Shown one piece after another: positions 1-7,302 of a stretch of DNA of 14,292 bases (positions within the stretch are counted from its first letter, which is position 1; every line of letters starts with the position of its first letter). The DNA is from JACQID01 sp035289125 (GTDB lineage Archaea; Aenigmatarchaeota; Aenigmatarchaeia; GW2011-AR5), in the NCBI GenBank assembly GCA_035289125.1, contig DATDXW010000010.1, positions 1 to 14,292 on the forward strand. Reading direction: 5' to 3'. A program made the translations under genes and the position numbers. The notes below the pieces were generated by a model, which worked only from the letters and a program-made list of their open reading frames with translations, had not been told where the DNA came from and searched no databases.

Positions 1-1
1 G

Positions 2-784
2 GAATCAGGCATCCGCTTGGTTTACGTTTTTGACGGCCCGCCGCCGGAGATGAAGCGCGCCACGACGGAGCTTCGCCACGAGCGCCGCGCCGAGGCGGCG
101 AGAAAGTGGACGACAGCACTGGAAGAAGGCGATGAACGGGAAGCAAAGAAATACGCAATGCAATCCACATCCGTAAACGACGCGATGATAGAAGAAGCGA
201 AAAAACTTATCAGCGCGATGGGCATGCCCGCGATAGAAGCCCCGTCCGAAGGCGAGGCGCTCTGCGCGGCGATGGCGCAGCGGAAGGATGCCTACGCCGC
301 CGCGACGCAGGATTATGACGCTTTCCTGTTCGGCTGCCCGCGAATAATCCGGAATTTAGCCGCGTCAAAGAAAGACGTGCCGCCGGAGATGCTGTTGCTG
401 GAGGAGACTCTGAAAGGGTTGGGAATAACGCGCGAGCAATTGATTCTTCTCGGAATGCTTGTCGGCACGGACTTCAACCCCGGCGGCGTGAAAGGCATCG
501 GCCCCAAAAAGGCGCTGGAGCTCGTGCGAAAACATAAAACGCTGGACGAGATGATGCCCGGCATTGAATGGACGTTTGGCACGAAGCCGAAGGAGATATT
601 TGACTTCTTCATGAGCCCGCCTCACTGCGATTATAAAATAAGGTTTGATTTTCCCGACGAGCGGAGGATAAAGGAAATTTTGTGCGAGCAGCACGATTTC
701 TCCGATGAGCGCGTGGAAAGCGCGCTCGCGAAATACAGCGACGCAAAGCAGGAGAATCAAAAAAGCCTGAGCAAGTGGGGTTAA
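2..784 (+). CDS. fen: Flap endonuclease FEN-1 (5'-truncated by window edge)
   Basis: Structure-specific nuclease that removes 5' flaps during Okazaki-fragment maturation and base-excision repair, acting with PCNA. The frame is already open at base 2; about 260 residues are visible against a usual ~340, so roughly the first 80 are off the window. Visible XPG-type motifs in order: VFDG (metal-binding Asp, residue ~11), EAPSEGEA (two catalytic Glu, ~79-86), TQDYDAFLFG (two catalytic Asp, ~102-111), then GTDFNPGGVKGIG (~156-168), which combines the last metal-binding Asp with the helix-hairpin-helix DNA-binding loop. All C-terminal-half catalytic acids are present. The protein ends QKSLSKWG, a PCNA-interacting (PIP) box of the QxxLxxW type in which the usual last aromatic residue is Gly and no basic tail follows. 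The stop codon directly abuts the stop of the convergent downstream gene. The true start cannot be seen. Confidence 0.97.
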   Translation, partial: ESGIRLVYVFDGPPPEMKRATTELRHERRAEAARKWTTALEEGDEREAKKYAMQSTSVNDAMIEEAKKLISAMGMPAIEAPSEGEALCAAMAQRKDAYAAATQDYDAFLFGCPRIIRNLAASKKDVPPEMLLLEETLKGLGITREQLILLGMLVGTDFNPGGVKGIGPKKALELVRKHKTLDEMMPGIEWTFGTKPKEIFDFFMSPPHCDYKIRFDFPDERRIKEILCEQHDFSDERVESALAKYSDAKQENQKSLSKWG

Positions 785-2692
785 TCAGACGGTTTTGGTC
801 AGGTATACTTTCTTGCTATCCGGGCACGCGGCAGCTTCGCAGAATTTGTAAGTGGCGGACGATGCGGTAATGGAAGGCACTACATAGAACGGGCATTCTG
901 CAGCTTTTCTTACAGTCGTGACGTCTTCCATCTTGTCTTCCCCTGTATTATAATCCCTGTCCGTGGTCGGCGCTCCGGCGATGCCCGCGGACGTTACAAT
1001 TGACGCATCAGTCTCCAAGCCTATGAAGTATGCCTTGTATGGCTGGAGCGTGTCTGTAAAATAGGGCTTCCCGTCGCTATTTATGCCAGCGAAGGGCTTG
1101 TTTGTAGAGGCGCCCTCAACAGGCACGATATTGGTGCCCGTGCCCTCCCCATCCTTGCCCGGTATGCAACTTTTCAGAAGCGTGCTTATGTCGGTTTTCG
1201 TCAGCCCGACTATGGACGTGAAGAAATTGGTGCCTCTTCTGAGCACGGCGTATTGCGTTGAGACGGAAGGCAGCGTAAGGGAGAACGCCGTGGTCGCTGG
1301 GAATACAACAGGAATCACCCTTCTGATAACGGAATTTTCCTTTGTAGTAATCTCATTTGAAGATGCAGCATCTTTGAGCGTCACGCCAACCGTATTCAGA
1401 GGTACGTCCCTATCCCTGCCTGCCACGCTCTCATAAAGACTCCCTCCCCACAGCTTATCACCAGCATACTCGATTACCTGTTTGGTGTTGCCCGTGAACA
1501 TGCCGAGGTAGCCGCTATTGAAAATATCTTTCGAGTGGCTCGTGTCGTCTTGTTCGATTATTCCGATAGCGTTTATGCCCGGCACAACGGGAATGGAAGC
1601 CTTCCCGTCGCCAGCTATAATCGCGAACCTCATACCCGGTATCGCAGGAACAGGCGGCGCGTTCGTGCCGGACGCCCCGGATGCCGCCTGTGTCGTAGTA
1701 GTGGTTGTAATGCGTTGAATATCTTTGTATGTTATTGTGCATGTAGGCGCATCTTTCTTATACTGAACGAGATATCCCATATAAGGAATCATTTTGTCGG
1801 TATACCGTAGTTGGTTTTGGAAGTATAGTAGCTTCCTGTTATCAAGATACGAAGCACCACCCTTGAAATCGGAGCGGTCCACAGGCAGGTATTCACCAGC
1901 GTTGGCACCACCAGGCGGATATTCCACATTACGCTCTATATTATCTGTTCCGCACAGATTCTCTATCTGTTGTTGCGAGATTTCAAATGGCGAGGCAATC
2001 CAGTTCCTCCCCTGTGACAATGTCATAGAATACAACTCCACTGGATACGTGTTTACTAAAAGGTCGCACTTGTACGACCATAGCCAATATACACGCCCGA
2101 ACTGCATTCCTTTGGAGGCGGAAGAACCGTCCATGATTACTTCTCCGGTGGTTATGTCAGTTATTTTCATGTATTTGTCCTTGGGATTGCATTGTGCCGC
2201 CAGCTTGTCCAAGTCGTTTTTCGTGGCAGCGAAACTGACCAGTTTGTATCCTACCGGAAGCGAGATGGTTCGGGGAATAGTAATGATGAACTTCGCAACA
2301 AACTTATTGAAATCTACGATGGGTGACAGTGACAATGTTACCTTCGTCATCGTCAGGCTCAAATCCAGAAATCTCGTGGTTTCCAACGTCCTTATACCTC
2401 CCCTTTCTGTGTCATCGCTATTCAGGTTCGTGACCGTAATATAGATATAATGTTCGTTAGTTGCCACGTCTAATCCGTAACCGACTATACGAATATCATA
2501 CCTATTGTCATTTATGGAAACCTCTCCTGCGCCAGTGATAGTTGTTGTCACAGTCTTGTCATTAGTAGCATATCCTGTAGGTTCAGAAAAGACGGCGCCC
2601 AGAAATTCCCTCGCATCGTCAAAAAACGAAGAGAAAGAAATGGGCATGATTAGTAGAATAACAGCACTCAGAATGGCGATACTCTTTTTCAT
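785..2692 (-). CDS. Secreted surface protein with duplicated domain and Thr linker
   Basis: A 635-residue protein of unknown function, probably exported. It begins MKKS followed by a hydrophobic stretch (residues ~5-20) like a Sec signal peptide or N-terminal anchor; there is no C-terminal anchor. A Thr tract at ~328-335 separates two halves. Two stretches share a layout: residues ~220-320 (GRNWIASPF, then a Cys, later YMGYLVQY and a second Cys) and ~480-565 (GTNFFTSIVGL, a Cys, later PYKAYFIGL). This resembles the 'GWNLIS...PYKGYW' modules common in archaeal secreted proteins; that is a visual match only. The C-terminal tail has three Cys (~600-623). It lies 18 nt downstream of the small pilin-like gene at 2711-3103 and is probably co-transcribed with it. 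A GAGAGG site 6 nt before the ATG supports this start. Its stop touches the FEN-1 stop. Confidence 0.85.
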   Translation of the reverse strand: MKKSIAILSAVILLIMPISFSSFFDDAREFLGAVFSEPTGYATNDKTVTTTITGAGEVSINDNRYDIRIVGYGLDVATNEHYIYITVTNLNSDDTERGGIRTLETTRFLDLSLTMTKVTLSLSPIVDFNKFVAKFIITIPRTISLPVGYKLVSFAATKNDLDKLAAQCNPKDKYMKITDITTGEVIMDGSSASKGMQFGRVYWLWSYKCDLLVNTYPVELYSMTLSQGRNWIASPFEISQQQIENLCGTDNIERNVEYPPGGANAGEYLPVDRSDFKGGASYLDNRKLLYFQNQLRYTDKMIPYMGYLVQYKKDAPTCTITYKDIQRITTTTTTQAASGASGTNAPPVPAIPGMRFAIIAGDGKASIPVVPGINAIGIIEQDDTSHSKDIFNSGYLGMFTGNTKQVIEYAGDKLWGGSLYESVAGRDRDVPLNTVGVTLKDAASSNEITTKENSVIRRVIPVVFPATTAFSLTLPSVSTQYAVLRRGTNFFTSIVGLTKTDISTLLKSCIPGKDGEGTGTNIVPVEGASTNKPFAGINSDGKPYFTDTLQPYKAYFIGLETDASIVTSAGIAGAPTTDRDYNTGEDKMEDVTTVRKAAECPFYVVPSITASSATYKFCEAAACPDSKKVYLTKTV

Positions 2693-2697
2693 GTTTG

Positions 2698-2704
2698 TCC
2701 TCTC
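2698..2704 (-). promoter_or_regulatory. Shine-Dalgarno site for the 785-2692 gene
   Basis: On the minus strand GAGAGGA lies about 6 nt upstream of the ATG at 2690-2692. It matches the purine-rich part of an archaeal Shine-Dalgarno sequence. It supports the chosen start and translation as the second gene of a two-gene unit. Confidence 0.6.
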
Positions 2705-2710
2705 ATTTGA

Positions 2711-3103
2711 CTATCCGAACGGATTGAAATTATCAGGCCTCAAAGTAGTTGGTGGCGCATTCACCGAAGCCGTCGCGCACCCGCACTTCGCGGCGCACTG
2801 GGCGTTGAAGTCGGCGCCGCTCGCAACAAGTCCGGACAACTGGCATAGTCGCTCAAGCGAGGTCGGGCTTTCTTCCGTCTGTCCCGGCTCCTTGAACTGG
2901 ATTTCCACGCTTGCCAGCGAAGCGGCGTTGCAGTTGTAAGTCGTCTTCAGGACGTTGCACGCGTTCGTTATCGCGTTGTTCAGCTCAATCGCGTTCACGC
3001 CCTGCCCGACGTTCAGCGCAAAGAACCCGCCTATCACCATCATGACAAGTATGGCAATCGCGACGACAACTATCGTGTTTACGGGCAACGAAGAGCCTTT
3101 CAT
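2711..3103 (-). CDS. Small pilin-like membrane protein, paralogue A
   Basis: A 130-residue protein starting MKGSSLP, followed by a single strongly hydrophobic helix (~8-30) and a small Cys-containing ectodomain (Cys at ~49, 58, 87, 103, 107, 109) ending in a Pro/Thr tail. A short basic segment ending Lys-Gly before the helix resembles archaeal class III (prepilin peptidase) signals, although the Glu usual at +5 of mature pilins is absent. It is clearly related to the gene at 3305-3679: same MKGSSLP start, same helix position, a Cys pair spaced by about 8 residues after the helix, and a second Cys cluster at the end. The start is supported by a TATA box at 3124-3132 and the lack of any ribosome-binding site, so translation is probably leaderless. 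It could be a major pilin or a small cell-surface protein; function not established. Confidence 0.85.
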   Translation of the reverse strand: MKGSSLPVNTIVVVAIAILVMMVIGGFFALNVGQGVNAIELNNAITNACNVLKTTYNCNAASLASVEIQFKEPGQTEESPTSLERLCQLSGLVASGADFNAQCAAKCGCATASVNAPPTTLRPDNFNPFG

Positions 3104-3123
3104 GGTTCTAAATGTGGTTTTTG

Positions 3124-3132
3124 ATATATAAA
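3124..3132 (-). promoter_or_regulatory. TATA box, leaderless promoter of paralogue A
   Basis: The minus strand reads TTTATATAT, centred about 25 nt upstream of the ATG at 3101-3103. With the usual archaeal box-to-start spacing, transcription would begin at or next to the ATG. No GGAG/GGTG site precedes the start, which fits a leaderless mRNA. Confidence 0.7.
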
Positions 3133-3304
3133 GATGACACGGCTTTGATTTGTTTAAATAAACGCCTTCATTTTACACCCCGCACACCGAAAGCCGCCGA
3201 AGTGAACCGACGCACACAACTGGATGCACGATGCTGTATGACAGCTTCGCTGTCCAGTTCCTTCGCGTCCTTCACCAGCGGGTAGTTTACGAGGGATATA
3301 ATGA
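3133..3304. other. Gap between the pilin-like paralogues, with a small hairpin
   Basis: No convincing gene on either strand. A perfect 6-bp inverted repeat, GACAGC-TTC-GCTGTC, lies at 3240-3254, about 50 nt past the stop of the 3305-3679 gene. There is no T-run after it, so terminator function is doubtful. The 16-mer GTATGACAGCTTCGCT (3236-3251) recurs exactly at 12244-12259 downstream of another minus-strand gene. Confidence 0.4.
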
Positions 3305-3679
3305 CTACGGCTTTGTCGTAGTCGTAGTGCTTGGGCAGAACATCCGGCAGCAGATGTTTATGCAGCTCTGCTTCGTGTCCCCAGTGCCGGTGCAGGTTGC
3401 CGCTTTCGTGACTGCGCAAGCCGAATCAAGCTCGCTCATCTTCGCATTCTGCGCAGCTGTGAAATCGCTGTCGGTTCCTCCTTTACCGCTGAATATATTG
3501 ATATCGCATTTGTACTGCGCAAGCTCCACGCACACTGCGGCAATCGTCTGTTGTGCCTTTATTACGTCGGTGCTTGGATTGAACGTCCCGAAGAAGAAGA
3601 ATACCACTGCGCTCAGTACGAGCACGGCCAGGATGAGCATGACCACGGAATCCATGGGCAACGAAGAGCCTTTCATCAT
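3305..3679 (-). CDS. Small pilin-like membrane protein, paralogue B
   Basis: A 124-residue protein (MMKGSSLP start) with one hydrophobic helix (~11-31), a short Cys-rich ectodomain (eight Cys: ~50, 58, 88, 96, 106, 110, 111, 115) and a tail of five Thr ending in Lys-Pro. It is the paralogue of the 2711-3103 product. Two ATGs are adjacent (3677-3679 and 3674-3676). The second gives the MKGSSLP start shared with the paralogue and the same 29-nt distance from the upstream edge of the TATA box, so it may be the real start. The Lys-Gly before the helix suggests prepilin-peptidase processing, with the Cys residues forming disulphides outside the cell. It is separated from paralogue A by 200 nt and has its own promoter, so the two can be expressed independently. 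Role inferred as a pilin or surface subunit only. Confidence 0.83.
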   Translation of the reverse strand: MMKGSSLPMDSVVMLILAVLVLSAVVFFFFGTFNPSTDVIKAQQTIAAVCVELAQYKCDINIFSGKGGTDSDFTAAQNAKMSELDSACAVTKAATCTGTGDTKQSCINICCRMFCPSTTTTTKP

Positions 3680-3697
3680 AGTAAATTATGGCGGGCA

Positions 3698-3705
3698 CTT
3701 AAAAA
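3698..3705 (-). promoter_or_regulatory. TATA-like box, leaderless promoter of paralogue B
   Basis: The minus strand reads TTTTTAAG, beginning 26 nt before the first and 29 nt before the second of the two adjacent ATGs. No ribosome-binding site is seen in between. This mirrors the promoter of paralogue A. Confidence 0.55.
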
Positions 3706-3798
3706 GCTGTGAATAAATAAGAGTAAAGGCAAGAAGCTCCCGTTGAATATCAATGCGGCGGGCGGATGAGATAATGGCGGGTTAGTGAACCATTCCCT

Positions 3799-3948
3799 AA
3801 CTAAACGGCAAATTTCAAATTGGCAGAGCCGATTTGATTTACAGTCGGCGAACACGCCAAAACAAGTGCAACAAAGACTTTCCATAGAAAATCTTTGGGT
3901 AAAGACTGAAAACGAACCCGCCCGCCAAAAACCGAATCGTGCCCGACG
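3799..3948. repeat. Hairpin-rich intergenic repeat, copy 1
   Basis: The first 103 nt (3799-3901) match 12021-12123 with six differences, all transitions and no gaps. Similarity then continues with indels to a shared GTGCCCGA near 3948. Inside: a 10-bp stem TCAAATTGGC/GCCGATTTGA with an AGA loop (3815-3837), GGCG-AACA-CGCC (3847-3858), and AAAGACTTTC/GAAAATCTTT (3873-3896). The last has an A-C clash on the plus strand but a G-U pair if read on the minus strand. It lies in the 305-nt gap 3680-3984, about 36 nt past the stop of the last gene of the long minus-strand operon. The rest of the gap holds only the promoter of paralogue B and AT-rich sequence. Possible nature: a short palindromic mobile element, a structured 3'-UTR or small RNA. 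Not decided. Confidence 0.85.
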
Positions 3949-3984
3949 AGTCCTTTTCTTTACATACTTTTCGTAAGCCGCGAA

Positions 3985-5151
3985 TCACGCCGAGCATCTC
4001 TGCACGGTCTGCGTCGCCTTGCAGTCCCCTTCCTTGTAAAAGGCGATGCATGTGCTGTCGCTTTTGTCCTTCAATGCGCACTCGCCTTTCTTCGCATAAG
4101 CCGCGCATTCTTCTACGTTTTGCAGTGAGCCGCCGAACGCCGAGCAGCACGGCGGGCTGCTATCTTTTTCGTTGCTTGCGCAAAAGTAATAACCCGCGCA
4201 GGCATAATCGCTTACGCGCGCCGTATCAGTCGTCCATCCCTGCCCGCATGTGTAAAGCGTATTCGCGTAGCAGAGCCCGTCGCCATTTGTATTCAGCATG
4301 AACAGCCCGTTGAAAGAAGTGCAGCTTAGCACGTCCTGCGAGCCCTGCGTTCTCACATTAAGGTACAGCGGTGCCGTGACGAAGGAAGTGCCGTCGAAAT
4401 ATCTGCCGTATTTTTTCTCTTCAACAAGCGCCTTGACAGTATAAGCCAGCGACAGCCCGGCTGCGCCGGGCGACGGAACCAACGAAGCGCTGCTTTCCAG
4501 CGCCGTCACTTTCACGTCCGGCGTCGCGAATCGTGACGCGTAACCGTTGAGCAGCGCTTCAGCGGTGCTTTCATAGCTTAGCCGCGTGCTCATACCCGGC
4601 ACGTAACGCATGAAGGCAAATCCTACGTTGCCGATAGCCGAGCCGATGTCCACCATCTTTCCGAAAACCGTGCTTATTGAAGCGGACGTAACGACGTCAT
4701 TAAACGCGTGCGCCTGCAGGAACAGAGCGGAAACCTTGTCTACGGCATCCAACGAAACCAACGAGTCGCTTATCACGAATTTTGCAGACACGTGTTCAAT
4801 ATTAACGTCAGACCGGTCTATCTGCAGAGGTTTCGGTTTGTCTATACTTTTAACCGCTTCCGCCAACCGCCCTTCCACGAACGCGCGGTCAACAGCCGCC
4901 CAGTCCCACGTTTCCGATTCCTTTGCCACGCCAAGCAACGCCTGCGACCCAGCTACTTTCCAGAACGCGTTCTGCGATATCTCCGCTGCAGTAAGTGCAT
5001 TCCTCACGTGATAAAGCTTCAGTTCCTCCAGCGCCACAGCCACGTCCCTGCCGCTGTTGAATATTATCAGCGCAACGAGTAGTCCGGAAAATGCTATCAT
5101 GGCTATTACCAGGAATATCGATTGTATGGTAACGCCTTCTCCTTTAATCAC
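3985..5151 (-). CDS. Pilin-like membrane protein with 12-Cys C-terminal region
   Basis: 388 residues, last gene of the long minus-strand operon. It starts MIKGEG with one hydrophobic helix (~9-32), preceded by Lys-Gly as in archaeal prepilins. After the helix come an Ala/Leu-rich helical region (~36-100), a mixed domain to ~275, and a tail of about 110 residues with twelve Cys (277, 294, 302, 318, 324, 335-336, 349, 358, 368, 377, 386), which suggests a disulphide-stabilised extracellular module. The start is a GTG at 5149-5151 that overlaps the end of the preceding gene by 8 nt, with a GGTGGTGAG-like site upstream; translational coupling is likely. The family is not recognised. The size makes it a minor or tip-like subunit candidate rather than a repeating pilin; that is inference. 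Confidence 0.82.
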   Translation of the reverse strand: MIKGEGVTIQSIFLVIAMIAFSGLLVALIIFNSGRDVAVALEELKLYHVRNALTAAEISQNAFWKVAGSQALLGVAKESETWDWAAVDRAFVEGRLAEAVKSIDKPKPLQIDRSDVNIEHVSAKFVISDSLVSLDAVDKVSALFLQAHAFNDVVTSASISTVFGKMVDIGSAIGNVGFAFMRYVPGMSTRLSYESTAEALLNGYASRFATPDVKVTALESSASLVPSPGAAGLSLAYTVKALVEEKKYGRYFDGTSFVTAPLYLNVRTQGSQDVLSCTSFNGLFMLNTNGDGLCYANTLYTCGQGWTTDTARVSDYACAGYYFCASNEKDSSPPCCSAFGGSLQNVEECAAYAKKGECALKDKSDSTCIAFYKEGDCKATQTVQRCSA

Positions 5152-5998
5152 TCGTTCTCACCACCAAAGTTCCGTCCTTGCCACCATAGAAAAGCGGTAT
5201 TTCCGCGTCCGCGATTTTGCCAGCATTTTTCAGCACATCCGGATTTGTGGAGCAGCAGTTGGGCGTCTTTCCGTCGTTGACGTATTTGCAGTTGCCCGCT
5301 ATGGAAATCTCTCCAAAGTCGCACTCGCTTCTTGTGCATATTCCGGCTTCGTCCGCGCCGCATTTTACTACTGCCATCTTCTGCTCGGCGGCGGGCACGG
5401 AACCCGGATGCTCGTCAAGCCATTTGTAGTATTTATCTTGGCTAACGGTCGTGCAGCATAATATCCCGAACCCGCATCCGTTCTCGATCGCGTTTATCTC
5501 TGTCCGCCCGACATCGCACGTCCCGACGCGGATGCCGTCCACTGCTCCGCCCGTTGTGACAGTGCATGTGCCTTCCAGCTTCGGTCCGCACTTCTGGAGC
5601 GTCTTGCCGAACTGGAGAAGCGGCCCATCTGACGACGTCACAAAAACTTCGTAATAGCTGAGCTTATATTTATCCAACACATCCTTCAATTTTGCCGCAA
5701 GATATTCCTTGTCCGCCACGTTCATATCGCCTGTCAGCAGCGTTTCATACGCGTAATCAATGAGCGTCTTCTCATTGCCCTTCGCATCTCCCAAATTATA
5801 TTGTGAAAGCACGCTTGCTATGGTGTAAGGCGTGTTATACGCGTCCACGTAATTTATCGCGTAAACCGCCTGCGCCGGCCCGAACGGGCAGAAAGGAAAC
5901 AGAGTGCATATCATCATAAGCATTATTATCAGTAGCGCTACCAGCGCCACTATCACTACAACGACTGTCCAGAAATAAGATGTTGCGAATCCTTTCAT
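5144..5998 (-). CDS. Pilin-like membrane protein with tandem Cys repeats
   Basis: 284 residues. Starts MKGF, with a long hydrophobic helix (~8-36) that also carries two Cys near its outer end (31, 37). The Lys-Gly before the helix resembles a prepilin peptidase site. The ectodomain contains two similar Cys units, ~137-182 and ~213-250. Each has CGxxxxGxC, a further Cys-Asp with Gly two residues on, a later Cys, and a closing Cys-Cys pair, so it looks like an internal duplication. It begins with a 4-nt ATGA overlap with the gene at 5995-6876, with AAGGAG 11 nt upstream, and overlaps the next gene by 8 nt. This is consistent with a co-translated subunit of the same surface assembly. No named family is recognised. 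Confidence 0.84.
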   Translation of the reverse strand: MKGFATSYFWTVVVVIVALVALLIIMLMMICTLFPFCPFGPAQAVYAINYVDAYNTPYTIASVLSQYNLGDAKGNEKTLIDYAYETLLTGDMNVADKEYLAAKLKDVLDKYKLSYYEVFVTSSDGPLLQFGKTLQKCGPKLEGTCTVTTGGAVDGIRVGTCDVGRTEINAIENGCGFGILCCTTVSQDKYYKWLDEHPGSVPAAEQKMAVVKCGADEAGICTRSECDFGEISIAGNCKYVNDGKTPNCCSTNPDVLKNAGKIADAEIPLFYGGKDGTLVVRTSD

Positions 5999-6876
5999 AC
6001 GATTTCAAGCTCCTTGTCGTCCACGCACAGGGCGACAGTCTTCATTTCATCGTTCGTCGTTGCCACTACGTCGTTCGGTATATCACTGCATCTTGCCGCG
6101 TTTATTGGTTCCTTGACGGGAATCGCCGCGAACGTCGTGTCACTCCCGGCCGCCTTCACGTCGTATTTGTACTTCACATGGAAGCCGCCAAACGGCGCGT
6201 TTATCTTTCTGCATATGCTTATCGGCTCGCCCTTGCCGTCAACGGCGCACAACTTGCCGTTCTTCAGCGCGAATCTCATGTCGTAATAAATTGACGACGC
6301 GGTAAGCATAGACGACTTGACGTCCGATAGCTCGGCAAAATGGGCATCCTGGTTGGTCAGCGTGTGCCTCATCGTCTGCCTGACACCCGTTTCGTACGCC
6401 ATTTCCATGACGCATGACAGTTGCGTTAGGAGAGTTTCATGGACGGTTATCTCCATCTTTCCTGTGTACTCAACGTATTCGCTGCCTGCGTGCTTCAGTC
6501 CAATAGGAAATTTTTCCGTTGCTTTCAGTGCGTTGTCCATGCCCGGTTGCGGCTCCATGCCGAACTCCCAGCTCTGCTTGCCGTCTGTTGTCTTTATGGT
6601 GGCCTTGTAACCGTAAGAGCAGTGCCGCGCGAAAGGCTCGTCGCCTATTTTATATTTGTTCAATTCCTCTATGACAAGAACGCCCCGCCCGTCCGACGCC
6701 CCGCTCACCATAAGCGTTTCCCCGACTTCCCGCGCCGCTTTCGCCGCATAGTCAAGTTCAGAAGCGCGGAAAATGGTTATGAAAGCGACGGCCATGCCTA
6801 TGACGAATATGAGGAATACGAGCATCCTAACCAGTTGAAAGAGAACGTCGCCGAACATCAGAGGAGTTTCAGCCAT
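5995..6876 (-). CDS. Single-pass membrane protein of the pilin-like operon
   Basis: 293 residues. The N-terminus has about 12 residues before a hydrophobic helix (~13-36), without the Lys-Gly motif of its neighbours. An Ala/Glu-rich segment (ASELDYAAKAAREVG, ~38-52) continues the helix as in pilin-like and TadE-like subunits. The rest (~80-293) is a predicted extracellular domain with six scattered Cys (86, 155, 210, 222, 263, 284). The ATG follows the TAG of the upstream gene with no spacer (TAGATG), with an AAAGGGTG site before it. The 3' end overlaps the next gene by 4 nt. This layout of membrane helix plus large ectodomain is shared with the genes at 7303, 8874 and 10259. Function unknown; a structural subunit of a surface complex is the simplest reading. 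Confidence 0.83.
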   Translation of the reverse strand: MAETPLMFGDVLFQLVRMLVFLIFVIGMAVAFITIFRASELDYAAKAAREVGETLMVSGASDGRGVLVIEELNKYKIGDEPFARHCSYGYKATIKTTDGKQSWEFGMEPQPGMDNALKATEKFPIGLKHAGSEYVEYTGKMEITVHETLLTQLSCVMEMAYETGVRQTMRHTLTNQDAHFAELSDVKSSMLTASSIYYDMRFALKNGKLCAVDGKGEPISICRKINAPFGGFHVKYKYDVKAAGSDTTFAAIPVKEPINAARCSDIPNDVVATTNDEMKTVALCVDDKELEIV

Positions 6877-7263
6877 CTACACACCCTTTGCCGATATGAC
6901 GCCGTCTTGCTTCATGAAACGTATGCTTTTCACGTCGTCGCAATTGAACTCAGTGAAAATTATTTTGTTCTTCGCCGAGTCTATTGTGCCCATGGACGCC
7001 GAGCCTTTGTTTCCAAGGTCCACCGTTATCTCTTTGCCTATGCGGATTACGCAGCTGCCGTCAGGCATATTCTGGTATTCATACGACGCGTCACCCGGCG
7101 TTGCCTGCATCACGTTTATGGCGCCCGATATCTCGCTGGCGTAGCTTTTAGCCGCCGTCCTCGCAGCCTCAGCAGCATTCTTGTTTATCGGGCTGAAAGC
7201 CGCTATTATCATTATTGACGTCACGAGCAGCATAGCAACGAGCATCATGACCATGCCTTTCAT
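6877..7263 (-). CDS. Pilin-like protein with class III-type signal
   Basis: 128 residues, the most pilin-like member of the operon. It starts MKGM, with a hydrophobic helix (~3-23) and then a polar Ala-rich helix (NKNAAEAARTAAKSYASEI, ~28-46) that merges into a small beta-rich domain with only two Cys (71, 114). This is the size and layout of archaeal type IV pilin-like proteins: N-terminal helix spanning membrane and filament core, small globular head. The Lys-Gly just before the helix fits a prepilin-peptidase site. A competing out-of-frame ATG lies 10 nt upstream. The 39-nt gap to the gene before it contains an AT-rich box at the right distance for an internal promoter. It is followed without a gap by the 5995-6876 gene. 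Confidence 0.84.
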   Translation of the reverse strand: MKGMVMMLVAMLLVTSIMIIAAFSPINKNAAEAARTAAKSYASEISGAINVMQATPGDASYEYQNMPDGSCVIRIGKEITVDLGNKGSASMGTIDSAKNKIIFTEFNCDDVKSIRFMKQDGVISAKGV

Positions 7264-7284
7264 GGTTATTCATGGTTGCGAGAG

Positions 7285-7293
7285 ATAAAAATA
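7285..7293 (-). promoter_or_regulatory. Possible internal TATA box within the operon
   Basis: The minus strand reads TATTTTTAT, centred 26 nt before the ATG at 7261-7263, the same spacing as the boxes of the paralogue A and B genes. It lies in one of only two operon gaps longer than a few bases. It could give separate expression of the downstream pilin-like gene. Evidence is sequence spacing only. Confidence 0.35.
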
Positions 7294-7302
7294 GGTTCCT
7301 GC

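Noticed and set aside
3168..3419. Minus-strand frame of 83 codons overlapping the end of paralogue B
   Set aside because: It overlaps a well-supported gene in another frame, lacks a ribosome-binding site or promoter, and has no membrane helix or recognisable motif.
3815..3860. tRNA-like look of the repeat (TTGGCAGAGCC followed by GATTTACAGTCGG)
   Set aside because: The would-be anticodon stem has a loop of 8 or 12 nt depending on pairing, no acceptor stem closes around it, and there is no T-arm with a TTC-A/G motif. Neither strand folds as a tRNA.
6439..7218. Long plus-strand frame of 259 codons opposite the pilin-like genes
   Set aside because: It spans two coupled minus-strand genes with clear N-terminal helices, and its His/Arg/Tyr-rich content is that of an antisense shadow.
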